A stretch of 28,451 nucleotides of DNA, taken from assembly GCA_037074765.1 (NCBI GenBank), contig JBAMDO010000391.1, positions 1 through 28,451 on the forward strand, given 5' to 3'. This DNA is from Mansonella perstans (lineage: Eukaryota; Nematoda; Chromadorea; Rhabditida; Onchocercidae). Positions 11,700-25,512 of the stretch are shown one piece after another; position 1 is the stretch's first letter; each line of letters opens with the position of its first letter. The notes beneath the pieces are model-generated. The model saw nothing but the letters and a program-made list of their open reading frames with translations. It was not told the DNA's origin and did not search any database. A program made the position numbers and the translations under genes.

Positions 11700-13925
11700 T
11701 TTCTAATTACAAAACCAAACTAAATTAAATTATCTCACTCAGCATTGCACACATAATCTTACGTAACCCAAACGTGACCAAACCTGAAACAACCCTACAT
11801 ATCGTTACCACTAAAAATCCTGAATTCCACTTGATGATTGTCAGAATATTACGTAGCCTTCACATATGGTACACGTTGAAATAAAAGCATATCAAATGAT
11901 TCTTTCTCTGGTAGATCAATTGCTAAGAGAATTGAAAGAAGCGTGAAAATTGATAGAGTCTTCGGGATAAGTGATAAAGCAAGATTTTCATTTGTATGCA
12001 GTAAGATATTCTAATTATTATACGAAATGAATAATCTACATAAAACAATGGGAATGATTAATAAATAATGTAATAGTAAATTATCACAGGAAATTGATAA
12101 TCTATTTAAAGAATTAGAAATGATTAATTTTATTGATAATAAACGATATAATAATACATTTAGCTAAAATACAGTAAATTATATGATATATATATATATA
12201 TATGTATATAGCATGATCAAAAAAAAGGCTACTGAACAAATACAATCTTTTTTTTTTCACCAATCATTCTATCTTATTGCGATAACAATTTATTAATCGC
12301 TCTTTAATTTAAACAATAACCATTTCTATCTTCTTCATTATTGATATATTAAAATAACAAGATTTTGATAAACAAAATTTTTTGTCTAAATTCAATGGGT
12401 ACATCAATTTCCTAGTCATCCTGATTACGAACTGATAATATGTCTATTAGATCATTAGGAGAGCTTTTCAACATATTAAGTTGAATGTTTAATTGAAATG
12501 TGATAAGAGATGGTGTTTAGATATCTATAACATTTGAACTTATCACTGATATGATGTCTATTGTGGTTGGTATTTTCAATTAAGCAAAAATATTTTTGGA
12601 GCAACATACCTCAGCATTAATGATATAATGCCAGTTTTATTTATTTAAAAAATTTTTGTTGCCATTACTATGATACCCAAATTTTGTGTCATTTATTTTG
12701 AAAAATTGACAGTAAATGCTTAATTAATTAATTAATTAATGATTACAATTTTTTAAATGTTTCGTAATAAAATCAAAACTATTGATCGATAATTTCAAAT
12801 ATTTAAAAAATTAAATATTTTGCGATATCATCGTAATCATTTAATATGTCAACCAATTATTCTGTTTTTCTTTTAGAGGAATAAGAGACCAAAAGTAATT
12901 TTTGCTACATTAAAATTAACTTTTTAATTCCCTTTTAAATAAATTGTTTAAAGTAATAAAAATAATCTTTCGTTGCATTCTTCATAATTCTTTGAAATTT
13001 GCTAAATTTAATTTTATGAAAAAATTCTTAACCATTAAAATAATTAAGTAAAAATAGTAAATAAGCATAAGAAAAAAAAGCAATGATTGATAAGTAGAAC
13101 TTTCAAAGTGATTTAAATTTGTGAATTCAAGTACAAAATTATTTTTAAAATCTTTTCTTTGTATAATTTTCTGCAAATTTAATGTAACATTCATTGGTTT
13201 ATCAATTCGTAACCAGTTTATCACTAATTGGATCACAAAGAAATGATTTATTGTAAAATGTCCCATAACTGATTCTATTCCACTTTTTTTTTATTCTTTA
13301 CTCGAATCAATTATTCATCAGATAACAAAATTATAGGTTAATTGCCTGAAGATGACATCTGCTGATGGTTGTTTGACATTTTCACTCTCGCTAATGATTT
13401 TTCTTCTTTCCTTTTCCCATAAAAAAAAAATCTTTTTAAGACTTGGTTTTTTTTTTTTTTGAGAAAAATCTTTTTAAGATTTGGTTTTGAAACTTTAATA
13501 TATATAAATAAAATTTAAGAATTTTATGGTGAAAAAATTTTTTTGAATAGAAGACAATTTTTCGAATTACAGATCAATTTATGTTTGCAATTTAAAGTAG
13601 TGTTAGGATGATCAAAATTAATCACTGATAGGTAGAACTTTCAAAATGATTTTAAAAAAGTTGCACAATTTTTGCACAGATGATGAAAAGTTCACAATCA
13701 TTACTCCATGATTTCAATTTTTGTTTTTGAAATTTCAGTTACTCATATGTGAGTAAAGCCAATTAATCATGCAAATAATTAATGATATGAGATTTGTTTT
13801 TTTTCCAATAATTGAGTCATTTGCTGAAAAGTAAATTTGCAATTTTTTTTTGCTATACCTCTTTGCATATGAGTCATATTTTAATGCTATTGTTAGCGTC
13901 ATATTATTGTTACTATTAGTATTGT
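11700..13925. other. Intergenic region upstream of TRM11, no gene recognised
   Basis: It contains (TA)n at about 12183-12210, a (TTAA)n block near 12719-12741 and a diverged duplicate: GTAGAACTTTCAAA occurs at about 13096 and 13632 inside a ~30-bp similar stretch. A tandem duplication of AAAAATCTTTTTAAGA-TTGG lies at about 13426-13489. A 94-codon minus-strand open frame at 12982-13266 has only AT-driven Ile/Leu/Phe/Asn/Lys composition and no recognisable motif, so I do not call it. Confidence 0.55.
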
Positions 13926-13931
13926 TTTTAC

Positions 13932-14009
<78 letters not shown>

Positions 14010-14055
14010 CATTTTTATTATTATTGTTATTATCAATTATTATTATTATCATTAA
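13932..14055. repeat. (ATT)n microsatellite
   Basis: About 25 uninterrupted ATT units run from 13933 to about 14009 and continue imperfectly to about 14055. The poly-Asn and poly-Leu open frames across it come from the repeat and are not genes. Confidence 0.97.
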
Positions 14056-14220
14056 TTATTATAGTTTCAATGAAAATTATTGCTACTTATGAAGTTTTTA
14101 TATAATGACAAGGTATAATATCCTTTTATAACATTTGTACAAGTCCTTCATTTTCAAGGAGCTTCCTGTAAGGCAAAAAAAATCAATGATTAGTTTAAAG
14201 CAAATCAGTCTTATCAATTT

Positions 14221-14443
14221 TCCTATTTCCGATTCCAGTGATAAAGTTCACCATTGTGTCATTTACATATGTACACACATACACACATACTTATACAAAC
14301 ACATTCACACTAAGACATACAAACATACATACATATACATTTTCAGATCCATTTTCCCATTTCTTGTCTGAATGATAAACTTCACCATTACATCATTTAT
14401 GCACATACGTACATATAAACATACACACAAACATACATACAAG

Positions 14444-14482
<39 letters not shown>

Positions 14483-14705
14483 ATACATACACACACACAC
14501 ACATACGCACATACACACGTACACACACATACACACACACACACACATACACACACGCACACACACATAATACACACTTAGACAAATACACTAACAAATT
14601 TTCATATCTTCCCATTTCTGATTTCAGTGATAAACTTCATCACTGCATCACACTCACACACACACAGACACATACAAACATAAGAAGTAGACGTAGACAC
14701 ACACA

Positions 14706-14746
<41 letters not shown>

Positions 14747-14840
14747 ACACACATACACACACACATACACACACACATACACACACATACACACACATAT
14801 AGATGTATATATCATTGATAATTGATAAATTTTACAATTA
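14221..14840. repeat. CA-rich array interleaved with copies of a ~45-bp unit
   Basis: Long (CA)n and CATA tracts lie at about 14267-14340, 14400-14580 and 14652-14800. Each is preceded by a diverged copy of one ~45-bp unit containing GATAAACTTCACCATT: about 14221-14265, 14355-14399 and 14609-14653. A decayed partial copy (TGATAAATTTTACAATTA) is near 14822. The array is therefore a higher-order repeat (unit plus CA tract), not one simple microsatellite. The Cys/Val and Thr/His open frames here are artefacts. Confidence 0.9.
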
Positions 14841-15057
14841 GGAAAAAAATTTTGCCATTGCAAACTAATTTTCATCAAACAAACATTTCATTTGAAAATC
14901 GCATAGCTCAAATTTTTTTGTTTTTTGTTACACTTTCCATTTTGTTTTTTTTTTTTTTTTTGTTTTTCTTAACTGTTATCAACAAAGAAGGACCATTCCA
15001 TATGTTTTAGTATTTGCTTGCAAATAGCAAGTGAAACTAAACTTTCATTTTTAAGGA

Positions 15058-16253
15058 ATGAAATTTAATTCACTCATTTTTCTCTTTTCATTCTGCTTCA
15101 TTGATTTGAAGCCTAATTTATCCATTTACAATGGTAAAAGAAGCATTTTTTTAATGTTGAAATGTTTAAAAATAATTTTTTTATAAGTAATTACATTTTA
15201 TCTTTCATATATTCATTTTCTTTCGTATGTTTCTTACAATTTTTTATTATTTTTGAACTTTATTTCAAATACTGATTTTAATTTATTATAAATTCAATTT
15301 ACAGCATTATTTATGTACTTGGGGCTTAGATTCAGAATTAATTCTCTCTTTAAGTATTGTCGTAAAAGTACATATTCATAATAAAATGGATTGAATGAGA
15401 TCTACAATCAAGAGGCTTTAAATTACTGTTATTAAATGGATTAACAGATGAAGATGCTGTTATTACAATGGGCACTTTTGTCTGTTAGCTGAAGACATTG
15501 CGATTTAGGTAAAAAGATTCAAATTCAAACATTTACAAATCAATATTTACTTTTTACCTATTTAACCTATTTATTTTTACCATCTATTTGAACGAACAAA
15601 TTCAGTACTGCGGAGAAAAGTAAGTTAATTGATACGACGGGAAATTTATCGAATATATCCAGACTGAAACAAATTGTATTTGTTTGCAATATAACTCACA
15701 TCGAAATATTTCTCGCATACTTTGTCACTTGAATTATTAATTTTATTCAAATCTGAAAATTAAACTCTCATTTTAAACAAAGAAAAGAAGAAACTCTCAA
15801 ATTTTAATGTTCAAGATGCTATATAAATGAAAAATGCTTCCTTACCTTCCTTTTCCTTTTTTTATTTCTTAAATTAGTGATTTGTCAATCTGATTGTAAA
15901 ATATGCTTTTCTTTTTTAATTAGGAAAATCTAACAACGACGACAACAAGCTGAAATTGGAAAAAAAATTTTTGTCAAAACACATTGTAAGTTTTGATTAT
16001 TTTCCAACGAAAACATTTTTATAAAATTTCAAATTTTATTTTTCCTTTCAAATTGTTTTGCGTTCATTACATTCAAGTTTAAGTTTTAAAAGCACATTGC
16101 ACTTTTCATTTTGAAAAATTTCAGCAAAACTGATTTATATTTTCCTTATAATTATTTAATTTGTAATAATTTCTCACTTTGACAAATTGCCAAAATTAGG
16201 ACGAGAAGATTAATAAATTAGTGAAAAAAAAACAGAAAGTAGTTAAAATTTAA
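15058..16253 (+). CDS. Unrecognised small gene with signal peptide-like start and Lys-rich C-terminus
   Basis: The 3' half is a consistent chain: exon 15606-15619 (TTCAG acceptor, GTAAGT donor, 14 nt), exon 15924-15985 reading KSNNDDNKLKLEKKFLSKHI, and exon 16200-16253 reading DEKINKLVKKKQKVVKI then TAA, all phases agreeing. Upstream, ATG at 15058 opens MKFNSLIFLFSFCFI, a signal peptide-like stretch, to a GTAAAA donor at 15133. A TTTACAG acceptor at 15304 could start the next exon. A 20-nt exon 15489-15508 would feed phase 2 into the 14-nt exon. The middle (15305-15488) does not resolve: one frame reads GLTDEDAVITMGTFVC and then hits TAG at 15486-15488. It may be a partly broken gene, or the exons may be mis-chosen. 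I know no family for it. It ends 132 bp before the hexosaminidase start on the same strand. Confidence 0.35.
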
Positions 16254-16385
16254 ATAACTTTACATTTCTTTTATTTTAAATTTCAACATTATTTAGCAAA
16301 TGATAACATATTTGATGAGAAATAATGAAGCTAATATTGCTAAAATCTATTTTAATTAAATATCATTTAGTTTAGCAATATACAA

Positions 16386-19300
16386 ATGTGGCTACTTTCT
16401 ATTACTTTGGTAATATTTGGCCATGTTTTGCAAGAGAAATTTATTTGGAGTTGGCCTGATCCACATTTACGTTCAAAAGGTGCTATTTGGCCACAACCGC
16501 AATATATTACAATGGATAATGAGTCGATATTGGTTAATTTAGAAGGATTTATTTTTGTATCAGCCGTTGGACAATGTGAAATTATTGATAAGGCTATCAC
16601 TCGTTATCATAAACGTTTATTTGGTAAAACACAGCATAACAGATCAATAATGATTAAGCGACAAATTTTTGATGAGGTAACAGTTTAACAGTTTTATGAA
16701 ATTTAATTCATGTAAGTGAATGATGTTCGAAGAATTCAAAATAATTCAATCCATTGATAATTAATATTTTATCTTATTTGAAATGCTTGTTAGTTTACTT
16801 ATTATATAAATAAATCGGTAAAATTAGTGCAGTATAATTTTTTTTCAAGTCTTTAATATAAACTTTTTTTTTTATTTTTCAGAAATAGCCAATTGATTTG
16901 GTTAATAAACCAAGTTTACACAATTTAATTATTTTTTTCACAGGTTCTCAATAATTTGACAATAATAGTGGAGGAAGGATGTACCAGTCGTTTTCCACAA
17001 TTTGGTATGGATGAGAGTTACAAATTGAACATCACAAGTAATGATGCAATTTTGAGAGCTAACCAGGTTATTTTTCGTTTTTTGTTTTTAAATTAAAATT
17101 GAAATGACATTTGATTTTACATGTAAATATTGAAAATAAAGTATAAAAGAAGAATTTAGGTTTGGGGTGCTTTAAGAGGAATGGAATCATTTGCGCAACT
17201 ATTTTTTGATAAGAATACAAAAATACACAAAGTTAACATTCGCGATTATCCACGTTTCTCGCATCGTGGTATACTGTTGGATACATCCAGGTTAAATATT
17301 AATTTGAATCTGAAACATTAACTAATAAATGGAAAAAAAAAAACGACAAAATATTTTATTAACAGTGAAAATTGGTTTAAAATTGGCATTAAATGATAGT
17401 GGAATAATTGTTTTACTAATATTTAGTAATTTATTATAATTACATGAAGCTTAATTTGAATACTGAGTCACAGTTACTTTCATCGACATTCTCACGCACA
17501 ATAACTGCAACTTACCCACGTTATACCCACATTGTTTGTAAATTTTTTTCTTAATCATATTGCAAATCAAAATTTGCAAAATTTCAATTTAATTTACTTA
17601 ATTATCGTAATTATCAGATTAAATCATCAATTAGTCTAACACTGATTAGCGCAAGAATAACATTGCTGTGACTTTTTTTTTGTTGAAATATTTTCCATTT
17701 CCATAAAACATTGCTTAAACAGTTGCAGTTTTAATTTAATTATAATGATATTTTTTACTAATTAATGGAATGACTAATTTAATGTTGAAATTATCAATTG
17801 ATGAATAAAAAGATTTTTAGACATTACTTATCAGTTAATGCTATCAAAGCAAATATCGAGCTAATGGCACAGAATAAATTTAATACATTTCATTGGCATA
17901 TTGTTGATATTGAATCATTTCCATATCAATCCGAAGTGATCCCTGATTTGATCAAAGGAGCTTATACACCAAATCATGTTTATAATCTATCACAAATTAA
18001 GGTTTAAAATTTCTATTTGAAATTTAATTTGTAAATATTAGAATGTTTTAATAACCAATTGAATTAAACGAAAAAATTTGCTTAAATTTTTAATTTATTA
18101 ATATCTTTACACGTGTAATTTTTGTTATCTTACATGCCACATTAACACCTACGTATGGAGAGGGTGTGTTTATTTTATAATCCATGCAGATTTATTCAGA
18201 CTTTGAAAAGTGTAGAATGAAATTTCAACTTGAACATTTATGATGGAGACACATCAAAATATGTAATTAATAAAGTTCAGAAATACTCATTTTTATTTTT
18301 ACAATTATCTGTTAAAAAGATTTTTCTTTTAAATTCAAGGATATAATAGATTATGGACGGTTACGTGGCATACGTGTACTGCCGGAGTTCGACACACCAG
18401 GGCATATGAAATCATGGGGTATTGGTTTAAAAGATCTTCTAACTAAATGCTATCATTCAAATGGTTCAGTTTATGAAGATTTTGAGAATTTATTAGATCC
18501 AACAAATCCAAATACATGGGATGTATTAAGTGCACTTTTTCAAGTAAGTTTCATTTTTTTTAAAATTGTACATTTTTCTTCGCAATTATTTTTTCTCCCT
18601 TTTTTCGAAAATTTTAAGTTTTTAACTGATAAAATAATTGATGAAGTTAAATAAACAAATTGTCATTTGGAAATAATTTGGAAGATTTCTCAGGAAATTT
18701 TTGCAACATTTCCGGACAACTATGTTCATCTTGGTGGTGATGAAGCAGAATATTGGTTTACGGAATGTTGGACATCAAATCCGACTATTCGCCAGTTTAT
18801 GGAGGTTTTGTTTTTTCCTAATTGTATTACTTGAAAAAAAATTGCTAAACATTTCGGTCATTTCAATTTAAAAATCTTTGCAGTAGAAGTTAACCGAGAA
18901 TTTTTGCAATGAAATTAAATTAATAAACTTGACTCAATAAAATCAAATTAATTCGTTTATTTCTGCCTCTTTTTTTCTAAATAGCTATATGGACTTAAAG
19001 ATGGCCCTAGCATTCAAACGTGGTACTTTAACAAATTTATCCCACTTCTTCACACACTGAAAAATGGACGAAACAAAAAATTCTTTGTATGGCAAGTATG
19101 TTTTGCTTTTATGGGATAAATATGCAAATGTTTATGATATGATAGAAATTTACAAACTTCTATGCTATTTTTTAAAAAAAAAATCTTTAAAAATAAAATT
19201 TGATTAGATTTTTTGAATTGTAAATTTGAAATTGTAAATTTTCAAACTCATCAATAATTAAATTTCTTCATTCATAAATATTAAATTTATTCTAATTTAA

Positions 19301-20774
19301 AAAATCAAAATTAAAAAAATCATAGAATAAATAATTTTCCTTGCCTTTTTATTCATTTTTTTTTTTCAAAAAGGAAGCAGTAACAAGTGGAAATTTAACG
19401 ATTAACGGAGGGATAAATGATAATCTGATAGCTCATGTTTGGAAAAATATAAATGATACAGAAAAAATCACCAGAATGGGTTATTACGTAATTTTATCAG
19501 CGTGTTGGTATCTCGATTACATCTCAACAACTGCTGACTGGCATTTCTATTACAACTGCGATCCACAGGTTCAGCAAGAATTTGTCGTTGTGAACAAAAA
19601 AAACATTTACAATTTGAAAATTAAAAAAAAAATTTGTGTAATTTTCATTCTTTTTCCTCTTAAACTTTTTGTTTTTCCTTTGCTTTGGTTTTGATCTTTG
19701 TTCAATTTTAATTATAAAAATTTTGAAATATTACACTTTACCATCATTATCCTTTCCTTCTCTCTCTATCCTTTCTCTTTATCACTTTAAGAGAAAGGGA
19801 CAAGAAAAAACATTGGAAAATTATAGAATTTGAAATAAAAGAATATTTTTTTTGAATTGCTAATTTACTAAAAATTTTATTTAGTGTTGATTTTAAAAAA
19901 TGTGAATCGTGATATTTTGCTCCATGATCTTTGTTTGTTTCCCTCTCTCCCTCCCTATCTGTCTTCCCGTCTCTCTTAGGTATTTTTATTATTGAAAGTA
20001 AAAAAAAAAATTGATTAATAATAATATTAAGGATTTTAATGGTAGTGTAGATCAAAAAGACCTTGTGATAGGCGGTGAAGCAGCACTTTGGGGTGAATGG
20101 GTTAATGAAGCTAACGTAATATCACGTTTATGGCCACGTGCGTGTGCTGTTGCAGAACGCTTATGGAGTTCGACTGAAACGAGAAGTATTAAAAAAGCAT
20201 GGCCAAGGTATATCTTATCATCATTCATGATAAATATACAACTCACTTATCAACACATTGCAAGGGACAATTTTATTCAATATCCATTTAATATAATTAA
20301 AAAAATTAGCGATTAATTAGTAGATTTATTTCGGAAATTTTTTTTAGCAGTAGAATGCTTGAAAAGTAATTTACTTTAATACAAATCCTGTTCACTTGTC
20401 ATTATTAAAATAATAGGGAAATTTTTAAAAATTTTTTAACAATAATTTTTTTCTTCCAATCATTTTCCGGAATTAGAATTGACAGTAAAAGTAATGATAA
20501 ATGCAAGAATTTATCATAAAAAATTCCCATGAGTAATGGGAAACGTGAAGGTAGAACAGATGTTCTTCTTTCAGTAATGATAATGATAAATTAGTAGTGA
20601 TTTATTAAAACATATGATCTTCTGACAATTGTAATGACAAATTGATAATGATTTATTTGCAGATTATACGAGATGCAATGTCGAATGACAGCACAAGGAT
20701 ATCCAATACAACCAGCTGAAGGACCAGGATACTGTGAAAATGAATATAAGATTCAATTACCTCTTTATGAATAG
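16386..20774 (+). CDS. hex-1: Beta-N-acetylhexosaminidase (GH20), 10 exons, 544 aa
   Basis: Removes terminal N-acetylhexosamine from glycoconjugates, in lysosomes or after secretion. Exons with consistent phases: 16386-16676, 16944-17066, 17160-17290, 17821-18001, 18340-18543, 18694-18804, 18985-19095, 19374-19568, 20032-20207, 20663-20774. The start gives a signal peptide ([15 protein letters not shown]) followed by the GH20 N-terminal domain ([17 protein letters not shown]). Catalytic-domain motifs: [15 protein letters not shown] (substrate Arg174), NTFHWHIVD (203-211), [14 protein letters not shown] (251-264), [10 protein letters not shown] with catalytic Asp326-Glu327, [10 protein letters not shown] (Tyr430, Asp432) and GGEAALWGE (Glu465). 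The length fits the family's 530-550 aa. One oddity: residues 211-213 read DIE where most relatives have DDQ. It is the nematode HEXA/HEXB-like type; the exact paralogue number is a guess. Possible trans-splice acceptors (TTTAG) lie at 16370 and 16375. Confidence 0.95.
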
Positions 20775-23144
20775 AAGAAAAATGAAAAACAAAAACAGTC
20801 TATAAAGTATATTTGTATTTAGTAATCGATCACCGTAGACCTTCCATTTCACCTTCTATTTCTACTGTAACTCAATATTTGGGCCTTTCCTATATCAAAC
20901 TGTAATTTATACATGTCAAATTGTATACGACAATCCTTTCATACATGTCACTAAAGGCAACAGAAATTATTTTTTATACATTGTATTTTTCACTGTTTTA
21001 AATGCTGCAAGATTTGTATTATTTCTTTAATGTTGTAAAAGCAAAAAAAAAACCTCCAATTTCTAGAAGGAAGAATTAAAATTTTGATAAATTACAAATT
21101 GAATTAAAGTTTAAATTGGCAAATTTCAGCCTTATAGTATAATATTTGCTACAAAAATTACATTGCAAACTGAATTTTTTCAACTATCAAAGCATTACAA
21201 ATAATTGTTAATATTTTGTCTTTAATTTCAAAAAATTTTGCAGTAGATTTTCAATTTTGATTGCTTAAAAATTTGAAGGAAATGTAAACACTTAGGAAGA
21301 AATAATGAAAGTTTCATAAATAATTTGTAATCGGATTCTTTTCTTTCCTTTATTACTCGAATTTTTTTCCATTTGAAATAAAATAAGCTCAGAAGAAAAA
21401 TCAAATAAGGAAACCTTCCTATTACCTCCCTAAATTGAATATTTTAAAACTAAAATTGCAAAATTTAATTTAAAATAAGAATTGCAGAGTTTTCTTTTTT
21501 TTCCCACAAATTAAATACTATTTTCACTGTTCTTTTGTTGTTGCACGTACAAACACAAAAAAATGTATTGACAAAGTTACATAGAAATATTAAGTACATT
21601 ATTTGTTAGAAATTTTTTTTTTCTAATTAAAAATTTTCTGAGCTGAGAACTGAGAATTTTCAACATAAAAAATTATGGGTGAACAGCGATTTAATTAATT
21701 TTTCAGAAATTAATTAATTAAACTTATAATTAACTTTTTCTTAATTATTTTATTTTTACAGTTAATATTTTCTGACAATAATTACTTAAAAAGAAAATTG
21801 TAATTTTGTTCGGTCTTTTTTTCATGTTCTTTGATTTGTTTGTTAAACCATTTTATTTTGTTTGTTTGTTAATTAATTTTTTCTATCTCTTTAATTACGC
21901 TGTTTCTTTTTCATGTTTTTAATTAAATTTTTTCTATCAATAGATTCATTCGTACTTAAGGAAATGATCAAAATTCAACAAATAACTGTTCTCATTTTTC
22001 AAATTTTTGTATTACTTTTTTTTCCAATATATTTGTTTCAAAACATTCAAACAATAATCGTTTCTGTTATGTCATTACAAATGAAATATCACAGATAACT
22101 TTGATTTTTGATTTTCATTCCAACACGTCATATCCTATGCTGTGTATGTATTCAATCATTTTTCATTTGAAATTTATTACTTTTAAATTTTTTCTAATTT
22201 GTATCATTTAACTGCTCAATATAAAATTTAGAAGGTTTGATCTAAATATTGCTTGTTTAAAACTAATTATTTATGATTACAATATGTAATTAATAAATAC
22301 ATTTTATCCTATAATATTAAAGTTAAATAAGAAAACGAAAAGAAATAAATAAATTCATTAACAAAAAATATTATTTAACAGAAATTTTCGTTTTCTTTTT
22401 CAAGAAAAATTTTTTCTAATCGATTTTTGTTCTTAAAATATTTTCCTTTCAATTTTACAACATAGTCATCATCTCTTTTCTTCGTCTTCTTTTTTTGCTT
22501 TTAGAAAGAAAATGAAGAACATTCCTTTTTTTTGGATTTCAACAAATTTTTCCTCTTTTTTTTATGCCTTGTACTTCGTTGAATTGAAGTATGTCTTGAA
22601 TAAATTCAATTAAATAAATTCAACATTACAAATTATTTTTTCAAGCACCAGGTTTTTGAAATAATATGTCAACATATGAGCGAAAAATTAATTAAGTAGG
22701 ATAAAAATGGATGACGATGATAATAATAGTGCCAACATCATGTTGTTTAATTTACTGTTAAATTTAATCTTTTAATTAAAAAGAGTTTAAGTTATCAAAT
22801 CACGAAAAGAAATTGTCAGAGATAATTCTATACTTTTTTTGCAATACTCATTCAATTTTTCAGTCAAAACTATCATCTTGTTTTAGTTCGCAATTTTATA
22901 AATAATTATCACAGTTTTCGCGTTTTAATATCACTACAATGCAACATTATAATGGTAACAAATGATTACCCTGTTTTAATTCAAAATAATAGTGCATTCA
23001 ATTCATTATGTTTTGTTATTCATTTTTTTTTAAATAAAAATGAATCGTAAAATCTTTAGGAAACAAAAGAAGATTGATGGTTGATGTTGACGTGAGTCCT
23101 GATTTAGTGACTTCATGCATCATTTCATATAAGCGTTGCAATAA

Positions 23145-23152
23145 TGACGTCA
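23145..23152. promoter_or_regulatory. Full CRE palindrome TGACGTCA
   Basis: An exact 8-bp cAMP-response-element palindrome, the CREB/ATF-family site, in a slightly GC-richer stretch. No nearby gene start was found, so a regulatory role is unproven and the match may be chance. Confidence 0.2.
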
Positions 23153-25287
23153 GTTTAAGGCATTCTAGGATTTTATACAAAATTCTTTCTTTTTTGTTGC
23201 CATAAATATTAAGACATTATGGAAAAAATTCCTTCTTTTCCTACTTATAACCATAAATGTTAAGGCATAACAAAAGTTTCTTAGCAAATAAGAAAGGGAA
23301 TAAACTGTGAATTTACAATGCTCTAAATTCGAATTTTATTTATGCTTCGATGTAAGGCAAAAAAGATTTATTGGAGATCAATTTAAAAAATTTTATAATA
23401 TTAGTAGATTTAACAACGATTTAATGATTTAGTAAAATTAAATTTAATAATTTAAAATCTTTTTTGCTCTTTTTGCATTATTTTTCGAATGTTCACAAGT
23501 TTTATCGTAAATATTTGGTAAAGTCAATAGTAATAACTTAGTTCTGTTTACTTTTTTTTTGTTTTTTTTATTACAGCAATTTGTTGCTGCTATTTGTATT
23601 ATTTTATTGTCAATATTATTGTTGTTATTACTGTCATCCTAAAATTGCGATTGCAGTCATCACTTATGCTTTTTCAATTTTAATTTACAACAATAAATAA
23701 AAACTAATGGGAAAAAAGAAAACAAACAAAAAAAAAAAGTAAAACGAAAGAAAGAGAAAAAAGATAGAAGAAAAATATAAATATAAATTAAAATAAACAA
23801 TCAAATAAACACAATAAGTGAATTATAATGAATTTTATTTTCTTCGTGCTTCAACAAAAAAGAAAAGAAAGTACAAAACGGAAGTATTTAGCAAAAAGGA
23901 AAAAAAAGGAAGAAATAAAGATTAAAAAAGTGGAAGTTAAGAAATGCAAGACAAAAAAGTTGAGAGGAAGTTGAAGCGATAAATGAATGATTTAAATTTT
24001 TTGTCGGAAAAACTTTATCAAATTTCTTCCTTCCGTCCTCTCTTTATTTTTCCATTCTTGTTTCAATCAATAATTCTTTATGAGGAAGAAATACCTATTC
24101 CCGATCAATCTCAAAATAAAATTCTCTCTCCGTTTGTTGGAATGAAAAAAAGAAAATGAATTTATGAATAATTAATTCGCTATCATTATCATATTACGCC
24201 ATTGTTCTATTAACCATTCATTCCACAACACCTTTTTCATCTAATCAAATTGTTATTGACTAAAAATTTTAGATATTTTAAAATTGGAAATGTTTTGAAT
24301 TTGCTGCAAATTTAATTATTTGCAAATATAAAATTACAGTCAAACTTAAGAAATGTATACATTTCTGATAGCGCTCCGTTATGTTCAATTTCTGTTATTT
24401 GTTTATTACAAATAAATTCAATTTAATAAAATTATTTTTGTTGAAAATGTAAGAAAGAACAAACAAATACTGAAATGGAACATTTTTTTTTGCATGAAAT
24501 ATTGAAAGAATCAAATTTTTGTTTGAGAGATTCAGGGGGACAAAGAGAGAAAGAGAAAGGAAGAAGTAAAAGATTAGATCACATTTATGATTGTCTTTTG
24601 AAAATAAAAAAAATAAGAATGGAGAAGAAATTGGAAAAATGTGAATGAAAATTTGAATTGTTATCATAGATTATTAATTAATGTTTTGAAATTTTGAAAG
24701 GCCATTAGATAAATTTCATTTGATGAATTATCATCATAAATGATCAAAGTTCACAGATGATCATAGCACAATTCGCAATATTGGAAATAACATCCATCAA
24801 AAATTTATAAGAATTAATTGAAATGTAATAATAAGCAACACTAATATTAAGAACACAAATAACAGCAACAAGAATAATAATAGTAGAAAAAATTTGACAT
24901 TGTAATAATATAAATTGTTTGCTACAACAATAAAAGCCAGAGTTATTTGCACACTATCAGTAATAATATCAGTAAATAATTGTTTTATTGTAAAATTACA
25001 ATGACTTATCATAAACTTTGACTGATTAATAATATTAACAATAACAAACAAACAAATAAACAACAACAATAGTGAATGTTAATTTAACAAAATGCAACAA
25101 TTAACGATTGCTAAATTACGTGAAAGTAAAATTTTACCGATTGAAAAGTTTCAAATAAAGTAGGAAAATGTACAAAGTTTAAAATATAAAAAAAAAAAAA
25201 CAACAAAATGACACTTTCCATTGGTCAAAAAATGTCATTGTTGTTTAAATGCTCCTACGGGATCGTTGACCAATTTCATTTCACGTT

Positions 25288-25368
25288 TTGTGTATGCATG
25301 TATGTCTCCGTGTATGTGTGTATGTGTGTGTCTGTGTGTGTGTCTGTGTGTCTGTTTGTATGTATAAC
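25288..25368. repeat. TG-rich microsatellite
   Basis: An imperfect TGTATG/TGTGTC/TGTG array. It is the complementary strand type of the CA array further left, without its 45-bp spacer unit. Confidence 0.85.
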
Positions 25369-25482
25369 ATATAAAAATGGTTGATTCAATGAATAAAGCG
25401 TAGTTGCCAGTTCTGTTTTCATACCATTTTCAGAAATAACTTTTAAAGTATTTCATCGAATCATCCATTCAAATATTCCATC

Positions 25483-25512
25483 AGATCAATCAATCAATCA
25501 ATCAATCAATCA
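25483..25512. repeat. (ATCA)n microsatellite
   Basis: About seven ATCA units in a row, followed by a short GATCGATCGAT stretch. Confidence 0.9.

Noticed and set aside
12982..13266. 94-codon minus-strand open frame
   Set aside because: Composition matches AT-rich noncoding DNA; no motif, splice context or family resemblance.
13735..14092. Poly-Asn and poly-Leu open frames
   Set aside because: They are produced by the (ATT)n repeat.
14305..14878. Several Cys/Val-rich and Thr/His-rich open frames on both strands
   Set aside because: They are translations of CA/TG microsatellites.
25217..25274. ATTGGTCAA / TTGACCAAT inverted pair
   Set aside because: Only 9 bp with no other sign of a hairpin element or promoter; likely chance.
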